DNA of 64,000 nucleotides from Bryum argenteum. Lineage: Eukaryota; Streptophyta; Bryopsida; Bryales; Bryaceae. Below the pieces are notes generated by a model. The model did no database searches. It was not told the DNA's origin and was given only the letters and a program-made list of their open reading frames with translations. Location: the NCBI GenBank assembly GCA_037043015.1, contig CM073321.1, positions 41,870,420-41,934,419 of the forward strand. The letters run 5' to 3'. Both the position numbers and the translations under genes were made by a program. Of this stretch, positions 32,691 through 44,651 are shown piece after piece. Within the stretch, counting starts at the first letter, position 1. Every line of letters begins with the position of its first letter.

Positions 32691-34741
32691 TACTAACAAT
32701 GTGACATGTATACGCCATATGTTTGGAGCTTATTACTACGGGTTCCTACATCGTAAAGACTTGGAGAGCAAATAGAGATGGCAGGTCTTGGAGAACGGGT
32801 GGACATCAACGATTTAATGCACTCCGTTTTTTCGTAGACAATAGATTTTGTCCGTTCAATCACTCGCGGACCCGTAATTGTGCACCCCGACTCTCCTCCG
32901 TCGCCACCAATGAATCTAGACTCTTGAGCCCAAAATAGATTCGAAGTAATGCGCCAACCAGAAGAAATAGCAGCGCATATCACTAATGATTCCGGCATCC
33001 AAGGCATCAATCAATTTGGAACAAACACGTTCCGAATCTCCTCGAGGATTGATTTTGAGCGAGCTTCCCCCATTGCACTAAAAGATGTTGAGGGAGCCGG
33101 ATCATCTCAGAATCCCATTGATATAAAACAAATACGATGTTTGAGGCGCGAGAGAACCCTCCATAACATGAGGAGGATTCGGATGGCGATACACAAGCGA
33201 GGAATATTGTGCATTTGGAGAACAACCTCTTGGAAGGCCAAGAGGTACCCGCACTAGATAGGGAGGGCATCTGTACAAATCATATAATAAGAGTGGTCTC
33301 CAAGATGAGGCGATAATTGAATTAGTCCCGATTAGTGAGAGACAACATAGTGGTTTTGTCTAAGGCAAAATGCGATATGAGGAGGATTATCGCCTCACTG
33401 ATGTTGAGGAGCCTGTTGGAGATCATTGCCTCGACGGCGTATTGGAGCAAGGGTTAGATTGTTGACCCGACAATTTACGAGAGGACGATGTGGGTCGTTG
33501 ACCCGACCGTGTACAGTAGGAAGGGAGGATTTTCGACCCAACAATGTAGAGGAGGAAGAAGAGGGTCGTCGTCTTCAACGATATCCAGAGACCGCTTCCT
33601 CGGCTCGCAGAAGCCGTGATCGTAGACGGTCACGGTGGGGAGGATGAGCATATGGCTGCCCTGGAGGACAAGGGCCGAGCTAAAGCGCCTCAGCATGGGA
33701 GGCCAATGAGGCAAGGACCAACTTGCAGTGAATTGTCGACTCTACGATCGGAACGCGGAGGGCAGACAGGCCAAGCCGCAGGCTGGCGTAGTCCAACAAC
33801 AACCTCAAGACATTCCCAAGTCCCTGCCACCTACAGTTGAGGGTAATAATGACGATGTACTGGTAACCAAAGTCGTTGAACAACGGATTCCGAGTCCCTC
33901 TTTGATTAAACATCTTCTAGACAATGACGAGTTCGATAAACCGCACTCTTCTGATGATTACGACGTGGAACCCGTTGATCCATACGCTTTAGGGTACAAA
34001 ATCCTCACGGCCCTAACAATAAGCAGATAAAAGTCGAGAAGGGATACTAGGCCAAAGACAAGGAAAGAAAGGCAAAGAGGATTACTCCGGCTTGGGAGGA
34101 GGTGAACCGGCTCGCAAAGGTGAGGTAGGGTTAGTAGCAAGCCAAGTCGGAGAAGGAAATGGAACAACTTCACGCTCAGATGGCAAAGATGAAGTTGTTG
34201 TTGAAGATGAGCAGGTTCTCTCTTGATGTCGCAGTTCTCTCTTCTCCAATGCATCCTCCGTGAACATCGTCTCCTTTGACACCAATGCCTCCCGCGTCCA
34301 CATCGTCCCTCCCGCCTCTTGCTGAGCCCGTGGTTCCGTCTAAACCACTGCCTCCTCCTTGCACATCGGCTTCCTCTCCTCCTTCGACCAAGCACCACCC
34401 GGTGCTAGCGACTTCGTTTCATCGCTCCGAAAATGAAGGCGTTGCAGTCACCCCGGATGTTGCCGTGTGCGCGGCTCCAACTCCTGCGGATTCAATCGAT
34501 CGTCGAGCTGACAATGAAGGCACACGGTATCACTAGATGCTTCCGATTGCACGGCTCCAACTCCGGCAAAGTCTCCCAATTGTTGAGTCGACGTTCCTAG
34601 TGGAGTAGTCTCCTTGACAAACGAGGACCTCATAGGGTCGACTCCTCTCTGCTACTTGTGAACAATTCCTTCCACCGCGGCAGTATCGATGGGCCGATGA
34701 TAATGTTGAGGAGGAATTGCGGGAGACTCCTCATGCTGGGG
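32691..34741 (+). pseudogene. Degenerate ORF with coiled-coil and proline-rich parts, family unknown
   Basis: Several open pieces with shifts and stops are found: QQQPQDIPKSLPPTVEG and a DDYDVEPVDPYALGY piece (about 33790-34000); a helical segment with EEVNRL and EMEQLHAQMAKMKLLL (about 34090-34200) suggesting coiled coil; a Pro/Ser-rich segment (34276-34400); and an acidic end reading NVEEELRETPHAG at 34700-34741. The last piece continues in frame at 36480 if the intervening solo LTR is removed. Three CGACCC/TGACCCGACAAT words between 33460 and 33550 resemble the copy 4 palindrome. I infer one transposon gene running into the FCP1-like region downstream. Confidence 0.45.
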
Positions 34742-35326
34742 TGTGAGCCTTAAAAACCACCATGTAGGTGGCCTTTGGTCACAAGGGGTGAATTGAAGGA
34801 AATCACAAGAAGAGGGAACAAAGAAGAGGAGGAGACAAGAATAAGAGGAAAAAACAAGAAGGTAAATGAGGAGAAAACTCCCCCGCCGGATGACCTTGAA
34901 AGTGCCCCTTGGTTTTTAGGCCACCAAGTCGTCATCCTAGCTCGGAATCAAGTGTGCCATAGCTTTTTAGAAAGCTTACTTGATTTTCCACCTACCCTCA
35001 AAATCTCAAGAGCAAAGAGTGAAAATCCTAGGACTGATTCCACTTTGACTGTGGCAGTTTTTGTCACTGCCGGGGGGGAAAACTTTTCCAACGCCCCAAC
35101 TTTGGGAGCAAATTTCTCCTTCTCTACAACTCGGATTTGAGCATGCTTACTACTGTTGGAAAGCTCTACTGGAGCTCTATCTACCTTAAAAATTGCAAAA
35201 GATTTGAAGTAGAATTGAGTGAGTTATGGGGGAAACAATCTGGCTGGCTTTCATGGGGCAAGAACAAGCTCCTATCTTAACAAAGGAACTCAATAAGGAG
35301 GAAGATGAGTGAGGCAAGACAAGCAT

Positions 35327-35650
35327 TTTGAGAAGGGCTCTCCTTCTCCTAACTACTAACACTTCAAAAGCAAGATCATTTTGAGAAGGGCTCTCCTTCT
35401 CCTAACTACTAACAATTCAAAAGAGATGATCAAGGTGAACAAAGAGGAGAAGGAGGCCCATAGCCTTCCTCCTCCTAACTAGTTAGATGGATAGGTAGGT
35501 GAACAAAATAGAGGAAAAGGAGGCCCAAGGCCTTCCTTCTCCTACTCTTACCTAAACTAAGAGGAGATGGATGAGGTAGACAAACAAGATATGAGACAAA
35601 CAAGATAGAGGAGAAGGAGGCCCATGGCCTTCCTTCTCCTACTCTAACTA
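35327..35650. repeat. Repeated GAGAAGG / CCTTCTCC hairpins inside the solo LTR
   Basis: A ~52-bp unit with TTTTGAGAAGGGCTCTCC and TTCTCCTAACTACTAAC is present twice in tandem (35327-35430). Three imperfect hairpins follow near 35440, 35510 and 35609, each of the form GGAGAAGGAGGCC...GCCTTCCTTCTCC. Confidence 0.75.
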
Positions 35651-36050
35651 GAGTGAGTGGGTCATTACAAAGAGATAATAAACAAGCTTGGGAGCAAGGC
35701 TTAAATACCCTTGCTCTCAAGTTTTAACCCGGCCATTTACTTGGCCGGTAACTAAGGGTAAGTACTAACAATGGAGCCAACTTGCCACCCATGCAAGGGA
35801 GCAAGTCCCATGCCCATGCTCTACCTACCACTATAAATATATAAAAGTCCCATGATTCCTCCACCATGCCACTTGGATGGAGGGTCAATGGTGGCTTCCA
35901 TTGCCACAAAGTGATAAATAATCACCATGGAAGCCAACCAACAAGGACTAACAATTTTACTAACATACAAGATATTAACCATGAGAGACCTATTGATTGT
36001 AGCTTGATCTTGTTTGTCGAAGGAGTGCCGGCTTGAAAGAAAGGGATAGC

Positions 36051-36215
36051 CCCACTCTTACCTCACTACTTTGGGCTTCAAACGTGGGGCCTTCTACTCT
36101 ACTCATCAAATCCCCCACTCTTACCTCACCACTTTGGGCTTCAATCGTGGGGCCTTCTACTCTACTCATCAAATCCCCCACTCTTCCTTCACCACTTTGG
36201 CCTTCCATCGTGGGG
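36051..36215 (+). repeat. 66-bp tandem repeat inside the solo LTR
   Basis: Two and a half near-identical units include CCCCCACTCTTACCTCAC, TTTGGGCTTCAA and CTTCTACTCTACTCATC. Confidence 0.85.
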
Positions 36216-36474
36216 TCACTAATCTAATTGTTTACTTTTCCTACTCTACCAACTACCCCTTTTCTTCTTACCCTACTTCAATCTTCAAATTGACTCCACT
36301 TCCTCTAAAAAGTCTTCTCAAAAAGTTAATACTTTCTAACCTTCCAATTAACATTTAAGGGTTTTCATTCAAAACCCTTAACTCCTCATACTTATATCAC
36401 AATATTCAACTAACATTTGACAAAGCATTAACATTGAGCCAAACAAATGAATGTTGCACATTTGTTGGCTCACA

Positions 36475-36657
36475 TGGGGTCAATCCAACAGCCGATGATG
36501 CTCTTGCACAGTTGGATTGTCGACCCGACGATGCTATGGAGGACGAGAAAGAGGAAGAACCCAACTATAAGCTCGGAGTTGACGATCTAGAGGTTGGAAG
36601 CTCGGAACTACATTAGACCGCTGAAGTTCTTCTCAGGACCCCGAAGCATACGACCAG
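36475..36657 (+). pseudogene. Continuation of the 32691-34741 gene after the solo LTR
   Basis: The frame entering from 34741 continues with acidic sequence (DDAMEDEKEEEP, VDDLEVGSSELH) to a TAG at 36614, then coding-like sequence to a possible donor ACCAG/GTACAAACC near 36657. One copy of a TTGTCGACCCGACGAT palindrome lies at about 36517, the motif type used by copy 4. Confidence 0.5.
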
Positions 36658-37196
36658 GTACAAACCTTTGACCCTTACTGTTTTGATTGATTCCAGGCCC
36701 CAATAGAGTCATTTATGTCTGTAATCCATAGGAGTGTAACAAAACTCCTTACCGCTCTTTGTATCTAATTTCTATCTCATGCTTGTTGATAGAATATAAA
36801 CTTCGGTTACTGAGTGCTCATCGCGGACGACATTCAAGTCCGTTGCTTTCCTACTTGTATTGTAGAGTACCGCCTCGTGTAGAGAGTAGATTCGAGTTCC
36901 AACCGCGACTTGCAACATTATTCCAAGTGTATTGTAATATCCTTGAATATAATGACATGCCTCTATTCAAGGCCTTGCCGCATATGCCTTATTGTCTTTT
37001 CATGTCAATGTTTATGCTCCACAATTACCAATCAGTGTTTGCATGCCAGTCTCATTTGAACTGGAAGCAATCTCAAATAGGAGGCCAGAGTTGATTAGGA
37101 CGACTAAAAGCTCCGGTCCACTACCTAGCTCTTCCATTTCTTCATGGAGTTACGAGGTAGCTCCATGATCAATCTCTTTGTTCTTTTTGTCTTGAT
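36658..37196. other. Probable intron, no gene seen
   Basis: The stretch lies between a GTACAAACC donor and a CTTGATCAG acceptor near 37200. Its one open frame of 111 codons (36759-37094) has no recognisable domain and is probably not coding. Confidence 0.35.
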
Positions 37197-37199
37197 CAG

Positions 37200-38020
37200 G
37201 TAGCTTTCAAGGATCAGGTAGATGTTGATGGTGTGAGAGAGATTGCCGGGAGGACCGGTCCGCCTCCGCCGCGGGAGAAGTGGTTGAACATTGTCCTGGA
37301 CTTGAATGACGTTCTCTGCTATTCTATGTTGAGGTCAAACCAAAGTAGACCCACACCGTACACTCAGGGGAACAATGTTCTTTCGCATAGGACTTCTACT
37401 ATCATTGGTTCTAAACTAGTTTTAGAGAGGAAAAATGACGGACAATTTCTCCGGCAGGTTTCTGACATCGCGGACAAGGTCTTAGTATGGACTTCGATGA
37501 TGAAGCATAATGTTGAGGCTGTCGCTGGCCACCTCTTTAAAAGAGACAAAGAACCTATAGACGTCCTCTGCCAAGAGCAGTGCACCACGATCCAGCTCTT
37601 GTCCAGAAATTCCTTTCAACTCGGCTACAAGGTTGTGTACATGATAGTGCTCTCGGAGGCTGTGTTCACCAATCCTAGAGGCGACACATTTTTTTCCCCC
37701 AACAATACTCTTCTCATTGATGACTCTCCTTTAAAGAGTATTTGCAATTAGAACGGTAATGTTGTGTTCCTCCGCACATGGAGTCCCTGGCATGGAGAAA
37801 ACAACTTCCTCACGGAGGATCTTTTGTTGTGGCTAAGGTGCCTAGATTCCCACGATGGACATTTGCAGCGATTTGTGGAGGACAATCGCATTGGGCTTGA
37901 CCCGCTGCATCCCGGTGATCTGACCGCCTAGAAAATCATCGACGGCATGTTGATGTCTTTTCGGCTCATGCGAACTCGATTTAGTTTACCAGGGATGAGC
38001 TTAAATAGGCCCACATTAGA
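37200..38020 (+). pseudogene. FCP1/SCP-type (HAD) phosphatase-like domain, broken
   Basis: The exon starts after an acceptor near 37199 and is open to a stop at 37749, then continues in the same frame to another stop near 37930. It contains LNIVLDLNDVLCYS in the place of the DxDxT motif, VLVWTSMMKHNVEAV, and LLIDDSPLKSICN followed by VVFLRTWSPWHGENNFLTEDLLLWL, the arrangement of FCP1-homology domains that dephosphorylate RNA polymerase II tail or related proteins. The nucleophile motif reads DLNDV instead of DLDxT, so the second Asp is shifted or lost. It appears to be the C-terminal domain of the broken gene that starts near 32700. Capture of a host domain by a transposon is an inference. 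Confidence 0.65.
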
Positions 38021-38600
38021 TAAGAGACCCGGCTTTCTATAGCTTCTTTACTCCATGACATTTTCATTGAACTTTTATAATTATTCTACCATATACACTA
38101 TGTGTTTATTGGAAGTGAATAATAAAAGTGGACTTAGATTTACCCTTAATACTTCGTATAACTACTATCGGTTCTCTGTGCATGAATTTCCTAACATTGA
38201 ATCTGTTGTGATCGAATATGCTTTTGTTCTACCCTGCCTAACGCGGTTCTCTACTAAATGAATGTTTATGTAGGATGAATGCATGCGCGTTTCTATGTTG
38301 CGTCAAAGGCCATCCACGGGCCTCCTCTTGGGGTTCGTCTCGGAGGAGGGTAGTTGCGGCACTACTTTCAACTCTCTACCGTACCTTGTTTCATCTCCCG
38401 GACTGACTAGAGATCAAGTCGCAAACTAATCCTCCTTCCGAATGAGGCGCTTGAACTTGAACCACTTGTGCTCTCTCCAACTTCTGCTTCAATCCTCAAG
38501 GATATTAGCGGCGAAGTCAGTGGGGAGTGCGCAAAGAACCTTCTTCAACATCGTATACGCGTTTCACCAGAGCGTTGTCCTCACTTGCCTAGATTAACTA
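38021..38600. other. No recognisable gene
   Basis: Short frames only. Nothing supports a gene. Confidence 0.4.
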
Positions 38601-38607
38601 CAACCCT

Positions 38608-38641
38608 GATCGCGAACACAAAGATCTTTGTGTTCGCGATC
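38608..38641. repeat. Perfect 34-bp palindrome without spacer
   Basis: The left half is GATCGCGAACACAAAGA and the right half is its exact reverse complement, with the AGATCT at the centre. It is unlike the palindrome families elsewhere in the window and occurs once. Confidence 0.9.
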
Positions 38642-39329
38642 TATACAACAATGTCTAGAGACTCGAAACGACCTCCTTGCAGATCATTGTCCGTCCCGAC
38701 TTGAGGGCCCTCTGATATTACTATTCGAATTTAAGGGTCAAAAAGGAAGGCCAGTAGAGTTAAAGATGTTAGCCCAAGCGAAGCGTGCTCGTGGAGAAGT
38801 GGGCCCCTCCATCGTTCTCGGCACGATGATATCTTCAAAGGGCTTGCAAAGCTCAGAGCTCAAGAAGCAACTTAGCTTAGTGACACAAAATTGGACATGC
38901 ATTGATTGAACTATCATGGCAATAGAAGTCATGTAGCAATAGATTTTACATGTAGAACTTTTACTAGTAATATATATAGCCGTACATTAATTCTTTTGAG
39001 GTCTAATATATTTTCTGACGTCCAAAAATGCATATATTTGTATAAAAATACATATTAAATATATTACCTTTTTACAAAAGCACTCACTTTTCTTCTATGA
39101 GTAATTCTCATTCATTTTCATTGATGCATGTCTATTTCACGCAACCTGTACACTATTAATGCTAGAGATGAGTTGGAATTAATAATGGTTTAAGAGACTT
39201 CATTTTAAGATTTGAGGATTTCCCAACACATCACTTCTTGCTATTGTTGGGTTCAACAACTATAATCAATTAGACTTCTACATTTGTTTCTTGAAGTCTC
39301 AAAATGTGCATTTTGTCTCAATTGAATGA
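38642..39329. other. No recognisable gene
   Basis: A coding-like piece at about 38700-38910 (LAQAKRARGEVGPSIVLG) lacks a recognised domain. The remainder is AT-rich. Confidence 0.35.
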
Positions 39330-40070
39330 ATATGGCCTTATATCAGTACCTTTGGTCTTTGGACCAACTCGATCAAACAAGATCTATGCAAAGATAGGTC
39401 CCTATAGAGCCTATAATTTTGTCCGGATAAAGAAAGAAGACTAGTAGAGGACTTTCTTTTGCAAAAGGTATGAACAATCCAAGTATAATGTCATGCCATT
39501 TGGATTGACAAGTGCACTGTCCATCTACCACCATTTAACAATGACGTTTTCTAAGATTACTTGGATAGATCTGTCAATTCCTACTTAGACTACATTCCAC
39601 TGTACTTTAAGAACATCAAAGAGCATGAAGAACATTTGATTTTGGTATTACGAAAGCTACGTGAAAATGGCTTTTCTACCAAATCAAGAAAATGCACATG
39701 CAAAGATAGGTCTATGTAGAGCCTATAACTAAGGTTGAGTTTATTGGATATGTTACATCTAGTAAAGGTCTTCTTATGGATCTGAAGAAATATTAGGCAA
39801 TGACAAAATAAGCCTTATCTATGGCACTACGCAAGGTGTAATGTATTCTTGGCTTTGCTTCCATTATCACATATTTACTAGGGATCATTCTCAACTTGCG
39901 GATCTCTTTGCGCGGTAAAGATGTAAGGACAAGTTGGAGTGAGGACTTGCAACGCAGGAGGCATTTGAAGGCTGAGAGGCTGCTTTTACTACAACTTAAA
40001 TTTTGATGCATCCGGACTTCATTAGGGCATTTTATATGGAGGCCAACGTTGCTACGTTGTCAAAGTTGCA
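39330..40070 (+). pseudogene. Ty3-type reverse transcriptase fossil
   Basis: Heavily broken but recognisable RT words occur in the right order: [30 protein letters not shown], a degraded YLDD region with SYLDYIPLYFKN-like sequence around 39580-39615, and TTXILMHPDFIRAFYME near 39985-40045. No LTRs or other domains were found, so it is an isolated pol fragment unrelated to the nearby complete chromovirus. Confidence 0.7.
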
Positions 40071-42540
40071 CGAAATTGTCAGAGTTGCACTAAACCGGAT
40101 ATGTAACTAATTATGGACAATTGGATAGTCCAAAAATAAGTCGCCTTCTGTCCGACAAACGTCAAAAGTGCAAAGAATGAAGAAACAAAACCAAGATCAT
40201 CTGAATAATAAAAAATATTATTGATTTGTAGAATTTGAAAATTGAAATCGGTGGTCACATACAAGTTGCTTATGTAGAGCAAAATAGAGTCAGACTAGGA
40301 GACTAATGCGTTTCAATAAAGGAATAATAGAATATTCTACATGAAGTTGGATCCACTACTTCGTAGTGTTGGTGTGCAGCCGACAGCTATCCGCTACAAA
40401 AGAATACTAGCACTCCAAGCAATAAACAACACTACACGCTTCTTCATCATCAGTGACATAAAAGTGTTGGAACGAAGCAATAACTTAACATAAGAACATT
40501 GCAGCAGTGTTGGCTCGCAGCCGATAAGCAGCACCTTGTCTCCACTATCCGCTCCCTTTTCGACTCCACTATCCGCTCCCTTTTCGACTCCACCATCTCC
40601 TAGTGCTTGAACGTCTTCAATTCAGGTTATTTTTCCTTGAGCCTTCTCTATGTGTGGATGCGGAAAGTCCAACTTTGACCAAAGCAGCGAGTGCCACTGC
40701 TGAACCGGCTAATCACAAGTTGTGCAAATACAACTTGGTATAGTTCCAATGTCTTGCTGAAAGATCGTGCTTGCCGTGAGTCGCTGGAGTTGTTGGAGTT
40801 GACGGTTAAAAAAGAACTTAGATTGAAGAAGCTTGTAGTGACGGATCGCAGCCGATAGCCCGATAGGCATGCAGAGAAGGTAAAACCTAGGAATACTGCA
40901 ATGTGAGAAGAACACCGAACTAGAGGGAATGTGCAACTTCATAGTCAATTTGACCAGGTCTATTAGAATGACTCATGTAATCACTCACAGATTTGAACTG
41001 ATATAAGAGGTAGATGAACGGAAGGATATTTGTAGCTACATTCGGAATAGTCGTACTTGAAGACGTCAAAACACCTCGAAAAGGATAAGACATGTAGCAG
41101 GCAGCATCCGGTGCCAATCGTAGAGGGAGAGGAGTAACATCAACAAGGAGAAGTTGGTCAGGCCTGCACACCTCACGGGAATGGCGCTTGGAATAGAGAG
41201 TTTTTAGAAGCTTGTAACACCAAGGATAATTCATTGGAAAATCACAATATTCTCTTCCAAATACGGATGATAGCTTGTCCAGAACGCCGCAAGGTAGAAT
41301 GTAACTTTGGAGAGCCCTCAAATCACGAATCGGCATCATACACCAGAGACCAACATGGATGCGCTCCAACAACATGGCAAACAACTTTAGAAGACTTAGC
41401 CGCTTCACAACATTACGATAAGCATTCTAACGGTCCGTCGGAGTACTCGGATTGATGTAGAAGAGCAATCCAAATATACAGAGAATGATACATTTCTTGA
41501 AGGCAGGAGTAGCAGCAATGTTTTAATCTTAATGGCACACTCCCTGAACAATAAAAGGAGGGTATAAGAAAGAAAGCCATATACAGAAATAGAATGAAAG
41601 AGGCAAGCATATCGGCCGGCAGCCGACAGGAAGACAAAATCATTATAAACGTGGCAATGTCGGCTCGTAGCTGATAGCAATGAGAACATAAGACAACAAA
41701 CTAGACGAACTATAGTATGGTAATGACAATGATACAATGAAAAAAAGAAGTCACGGAACGCAATGGTAAAATGAAAAAAAATAATTCATAACAAATATAA
41801 GAACCATGATGAAAAAGGGAATTAGGATCAGATACTATAGTTTGAGAAGAATAGAGTATTAACAAAGTAAATATCCTCAGAATATACAATTAGGAGGAAG
41901 TTTTGAGTAAAATGCTAGAAACTATGTAGAACTAGAAATAAATCAAAGGTCATTTATAATTGCTAGTTGACTCGATCATCAAATGTGATGATTCCTAAAA
42001 CTATACACCTATTCTAAAGATATGTACTAAGTTGGGATTTTAAGTAAGGTAACAGTCAAGAGGTGTATCTGCCGGCAGCCGACAACTGGAGCATCTTGTA
42101 GTTGCTCCAACATCGTAAAACCTCCTACGCAAAAAACAAAAGGTGGAAGAGTACTCAATCCATGAATACCCCCTCAAGTAGCTAACTTTTGGTACTCTTC
42201 GTATCGCGGATGAGTCGTGCGAGTGCAGGTTCTTGGGGGGGGGGCAGGGCGCGAGACTTGTTTTAGGGCGGGTATCAAGGAAAAAGGTCTGGTACGAGGC
42301 TAAAATGATAGAAGCTAAATTTTATACATAAGGAGATTGTAATGTAGTAAAAACCATAAATAATAATTTAATTCATGATGAATAACAATACATTGAAGAA
42401 ATAAGAAAATTATATATTTCCATAACACAGAATCAGGACTTTTCCATATTTATTCCATAAGCTTATGTATTGTAATAGACTAATAGTAGTGTCTAAAAAA
42501 TTACTACAATAATAATGAAAACTTCCCAAAAACCCATAGA
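40071..42540. other. No recognisable gene; palindrome-bearing region
   Basis: Open frames on the minus strand around 40709-41740 have no recognised domain and are interrupted. The region carries the six TCGGCTCGCAGCCGA-type motifs annotated separately. A run of ten G lies near 42235. Confidence 0.4.
40367..42088. repeat. Six dispersed TCGGC...GCAGCCGA palindromes
   Basis: Copies occur near 40367 (GTGTTGGTGTGCAGCCGACA), 40507 (GTTGGCTCGCAGCCGATA), 40838 (GACGGATCGCAGCCGATA), 41609 (TATCGGCCGGCAGCCGACA), 41657 (TGTCGGCTCGTAGCTGATA) and 42065 (CTGCCGGCAGCCGACA). The best copies have arms TCGGC / GCCGA around a short centre. Spacing is irregular (about 50-770 bp). Confidence 0.65.
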
Positions 42541-42557
42541 GCTAATATAAGTCTATT

Positions 42558-44052
42558 CTACTTACTAAAACGGTTTGTTGTGTGTACCTTAACAGTGGAT
42601 GTAACAGCCATGCGAGGATCTCGAATCAAGTCTCGGGTTACAACGTCATCAGCATCGTGCACCTCATCGCACTCTAGGTGACTGTCATCGTCATTGACGT
42701 TGTCATTGTAGCTATTGGAAGTTTGTCTATTGTCAATTGTGCCATCTTCCCTCCTGTTGAGGTCATCCTCATTCCCCCCACTGTTTTCTGAGGAGGAATT
42801 GTCCTGGTGAACATTGTCAGTTGGTGAGATATGATTCGCACTAAGATCTAGCCGAGGATCTGAATCTTTGCTTTTAGAAGTTGATACACTGATTGGCGTT
42901 TGGCCGATGTCTACACTTGGACAATTGCGTGGCAAAAGAATGCGACGAGGAGGGCTTGTACTCCACTAGCCTTGACCCCAACGGATTGGCTCTTGGTCAT
43001 CATCCATTGCATTATTTTCACCGTGATATTCCCTGGTCCCTTCTAGAAGGTCGGCACCTTCGGCCCTAAGATCAAGATTAGGTCCATACTCTCTTCCATC
43101 CAAATTTGCTTCCATATCACTATCCTCATCATCTTCTGTCAGCACAACATTGAACTCACGATTAGGCTCATCTACTGGAACAGAGCCGATGGCATTTCGT
43201 TCTGAATCCTTTGAGTAGACATTGTCTTCATACCAACAAAGTGGTTCACGCCCCGGTCTTTTGTATAGTACACGGCCATGGATAAAGATATATACCAATG
43301 TCTGTGTCTTTTCTAGGGCCAACCGATTTTGGCTCTTGTTGTGCACAAATGAGTAAGTACTCCAATTACGCTCACTAGAACTAGCTGAATCTGTGAGAGA
43401 CAGTATGCGCATTGCAATTTTGGAAAGATATTGATCTCCAACCCTCACTACTATTGATAAAGGAATTGTCATATGGATGTTGGAAAACAAGTCGTGGCTA
43501 TATGGCTTTGACCTTCATCATATTGTTGTAAATCAACTATGACATCCTGTAATTTCACACCCACCACGTCTTTTAAATTTTGTGGATTACACAATGAAGC
43601 GCACGGAGTGCTACGCCGTCTTACTTTAGCACTGCATTCTACTTAAGAGATAGATTCAAGAGTATAGTAAAGGTCTATAAAACACATGGCCCTTCAGGCT
43701 TTGAATGAATCCTCCAAGACTGTTGCAATATCTGGTCGGATCCTAAATGGTGGATTTCTCAATAAATTCACACGTTGATATAAACCTTAGAGTATGAGCC
43801 ACGCCTTACCCATTGCGGCTTTTGGTCTTCAAACACACATAGTGCATTCAACACATTCTCCATTATGTAAATCAAATTCTTGCACCATTGCCAGAAGGCT
43901 ACGTCCTCAATGGTGCGGATCACATTGCGCATGGCTGTGGCTGACTGCTCCCCTCCCATTCTGTCCCTCAACGTATAGTAATAGTTCCAAACACGGGGAT
44001 GGTCATTCAGTTCCTCTACGACGAGCTTGAGTTTTACGAGTCGGTCCAACAT
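42558..44052 (-). pseudogene. hAT-family transposase remnant (C-terminal half)
   Basis: Read leftward, 44052-43768 encodes DRLVKLKLVVEELNDHP...FWQWCKNL, typical of the region before the dimerisation domain. A degraded segment follows, then 43490-42966 holds the hAT dimerisation signature: IAMRILSLTDSASSSERNW and RLALEKTQTLVYIF. After an in-frame TAG at 42966 the frame continues into an acidic Ser/Asp-rich tail to 42558. hAT transposases act as dimers through this domain. The N-terminal half, including the BED zinc finger, is missing; at 44053 the sequence switches to the 3' end of DUF7869-like copy 3. Confidence 0.85.
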
Positions 44053-44054
44053 AA

Positions 44055-44651
44055 CACGTAATTTTTTATAATGGGAATATTCAAATTATCATCAAAGAAC
44101 TTATTTTATTAAAGTGAGAATAGTTGTATTAACACCAATCTAAATCCAGCAAAAAAGACTTCATTTACAGCTAAAGTGCAAACCAAGAAAGTCAAAACTT
44201 TGAAATAGAAGAAAAACATTACATCAAAACAATTAAGTCAAATAAATTGAGAGTCCAATTCAGAACAATCAAAACACATTCAATATCCAATTTTAAAGTA
44301 ACAGTACATTAAAACGATAAACACCATTAAAATGCAAAACAATCACAATGTTAGAATACTAAGTATTGTTTCAAACGTAAAGGATTACATTTAAAGTATC
44401 TGTTACAATAGGGTGCCGCATATAAATAAAGTACATCCAACTACAAATCCAATTGCGCCCATAACGAATAAAGCTCTAAACAACATCAAAATAAATTTGG
44501 CTCTGATTGAGCTAAAATCCAATGCTAGAAAGGATCTACATGTGCCCTCGTACTACTCATCTTCGTCCTCGATCAGAGCTAAAACCGCAATTAACTACTT
44601 AGCTCAACTAGAGCTAAATAGCAATGGCTCGAATGATCTCAAATTGTCGTC
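44055..44651 (-). other. 3' untranslated region of DUF7869-like copy 3
   Basis: Aligned on the minus strand with the 3' regions of copies 1 and 5. A degraded palindrome at 44597-44619 lies 33 nt past the stop. It ends at the shared terminus, read here as TAATGGGAATATTC on the plus strand, with CATAACACGTAATT at the junction with the hAT fragment. Confidence 0.65.

Larger units (their letters stand above)
34742..36474 (+). mobile_element. Solo LTR-like insertion with 5-bp target duplication
   Basis: The element begins TGTGAGCC and ends GGCTCACA, an 8-bp terminal inverted repeat with canonical TG...CA ends, and is flanked by TGGGG on both sides (34737-34741 and 36475-36479). It is 1,733 bp with no retroelement protein inside, so a large solo LTR is the simplest reading; a TRIM- or LARD-like element is an alternative. 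Removing it with one TSD copy rejoins an open frame (…ETPHAG / VNPTADDAL…). Its interior is rich in tandem repeats and purine/pyrimidine hairpins. Confidence 0.85.

Noticed and set aside
40709-41740. Minus-strand frames of 80-160 codons
   Set aside because: No recognisable domain, no conserved partner in the window and hydrophobic, irregular composition; not enough to call a gene.
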